A DNA stretch of 6,634 nt from Pseudorhodobacter antarcticus. Its GTDB lineage: Bacteria > Pseudomonadota > Alphaproteobacteria > Rhodobacterales > Rhodobacteraceae. Positions 6,184-6,634 of the stretch are shown in pieces. The notes beneath the pieces were generated by a model. It saw nothing but the letters and a program-made list of their open reading frames with translations. It was not told where the DNA came from and ran no database searches. The stretch is from assembly GCA_945897655.1 (NCBI GenBank), contig CAMDHB010000202.1, positions 1 to 6,634 on the forward strand, given 5' to 3'. The position numbers and the translations under genes were made by a program. How positions within the stretch are numbered: the stretch's first letter is position 1; the number at the start of each line of letters is the position of its first letter.

Positions 6184-6534
6184 TCAATCCAGACGGAAAT
6201 CGAAATGCTTGCGGACGTCCTCCTCGATTCGCCAGATGCCTTTGAAGGTGGGCTCAACCACGAAGGCATCGCCTGCGCTGACGGTGACGGGGGTGCCGCC
6301 GTCGGGGGTTATGGTGATGCGGCCCTTGATCAGGACGACATATTCGTAGGCGGTGTAGGTCGCGTGGTAGCTGCCCTTAGTGCATTCCCAGATGCCCGAC
6401 ATCATGTCGCCTGTGGCAGAGGTGTGCAGGACCCAGGTTTTCATGGAAGGGGTGCCTTCGGTGACGACCCAGCCGTCAAGATCGCCGGTGGCGGGTTCGG
6501 CGGTGGTTGGGGGCAGTTTGACGATGGTTTGCAT
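6184..6534 (-). CDS. cupin domain protein (cupin_3, ureidoglycine aminohydrolase-like)
   Basis: This 116-residue protein is a single beta-barrel cupin of the cupin_3 (DUF861) type. Typical features are SGIWECTKGSYHATY (46-60), YEYVVLIKGRITIT (63-76) with E64 at a usual metal-ligand or active position, and the second motif SAGDAFVVEPTFKGIW (86-101), ending VRKHFDFRL. Members are cytosolic and include (S)-ureidoglycine aminohydrolases, but most small stand-alone ones have no known substrate; nothing else here suggests purine catabolism. The start at 6534 is preferred because AAAGGA (6542-6547) lies 7 bases upstream. An in-frame ATG at 6567 would add 11 residues; it lacks a Shine-Dalgarno but would overlap a possible upstream stop as ATGA, so it remains possible. 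The gene ends at a strong terminator. Confidence 0.85.
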   Translation of the reverse strand: MQTIVKLPPTTAEPATGDLDGWVVTEGTPSMKTWVLHTSATGDMMSGIWECTKGSYHATYTAYEYVVLIKGRITITPDGGTPVTVSAGDAFVVEPTFKGIWRIEEDVRKHFDFRLD

Positions 6535-6563
6535 GGCGCTGTCCTTTGGGAGTTTGGGTGCGG

Positions 6564-6634
6564 TCATTCTGCGCCGTTGGGAGGCAAAGGCGTGGCCTGG
6601 GGCGACATCGGGGTGTCGGGGTCGGGTCTTGATG
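6564..6634 (-). CDS. possible C-terminal tail of an upstream gene (partial)
   Basis: Read on the minus strand from the right edge, one frame gives 22 codons, SRPDPDTPMSPQATPLPPNG then AE, and a TGA stop at 6566-6564. Third positions in this frame are mostly G or C, as in the neighbouring genes, and the Pro-rich sequence resembles a protein tail. The TGA overlaps the alternative cupin ATG at 6567 as ATGA. The other two minus-strand frames are also open here, so short length makes this uncertain and no family can be named. Confidence 0.3.
   Translation of the reverse strand, partial: SRPDPDTPMSPQATPLPPNGAE

Overview
The window looks like chromosomal DNA from a high-GC alphaproteobacterium, most likely Rhodobacterales (Rhodobacteraceae). 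This rests on the very GC-rich third codon positions, the DUF4159/von Willebrand-type envelope gene pair, an IbpA-type small heat-shock gene behind a ROSE-like leader, and a small exported peptidoglycan-binding protein of a type common in that group. The taxonomic call is inference from gene content and style; no marker gene is present.

Layout. Bases 2-1447 (+) hold the 3' part of a DUF4159 membrane protein whose start lies before the window. It overlaps by 4 bases (ATGA) a second gene, 1444-3501 (+), for a 685-residue membrane-anchored protein with a von Willebrand A-like domain and an amidotransferase-like fold. In related genomes such pairs usually follow MoxR-type AAA+ ATPase and DUF58 genes, so this is probably the end of a MoxR/Bat-like envelope operon. 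Bases 3498-3656 are regulatory: a palindrome touching the previous stop codon, a heat-shock sigma factor (RpoH)-like promoter, and an RNA leader whose last two hairpins resemble a ROSE thermometer. They precede an Hsp20 gene (3657-4124, +), which ends at a strong intrinsic terminator (4150-4178). A cystathionine/methionine-lyase family PLP enzyme follows (4239-5477, +), with its ribosome binding site and start codon inside a 13-bp stem-loop.

The right third is on the minus strand and converges on the PLP gene: a secreted peptidoglycan-binding-domain protein (5545-6033) with terminator 5488-5517, and a small cupin protein (6184-6534) with terminator 6131-6168. At the right edge, 6564-6634 (-) may be the last codons of another gene. 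Each minus-strand gene ends in its own terminator, so they are probably separate transcription units.

No RNA gene, CRISPR array, transposase or phage gene was seen, and no stretch over 300 bases lacks a gene. The most interesting points are the combined RpoH promoter and ROSE-like thermometer upstream of hsp20, the RBS-enclosing hairpin at the PLP enzyme start, and the poorly characterised DUF4159/VWA membrane pair.
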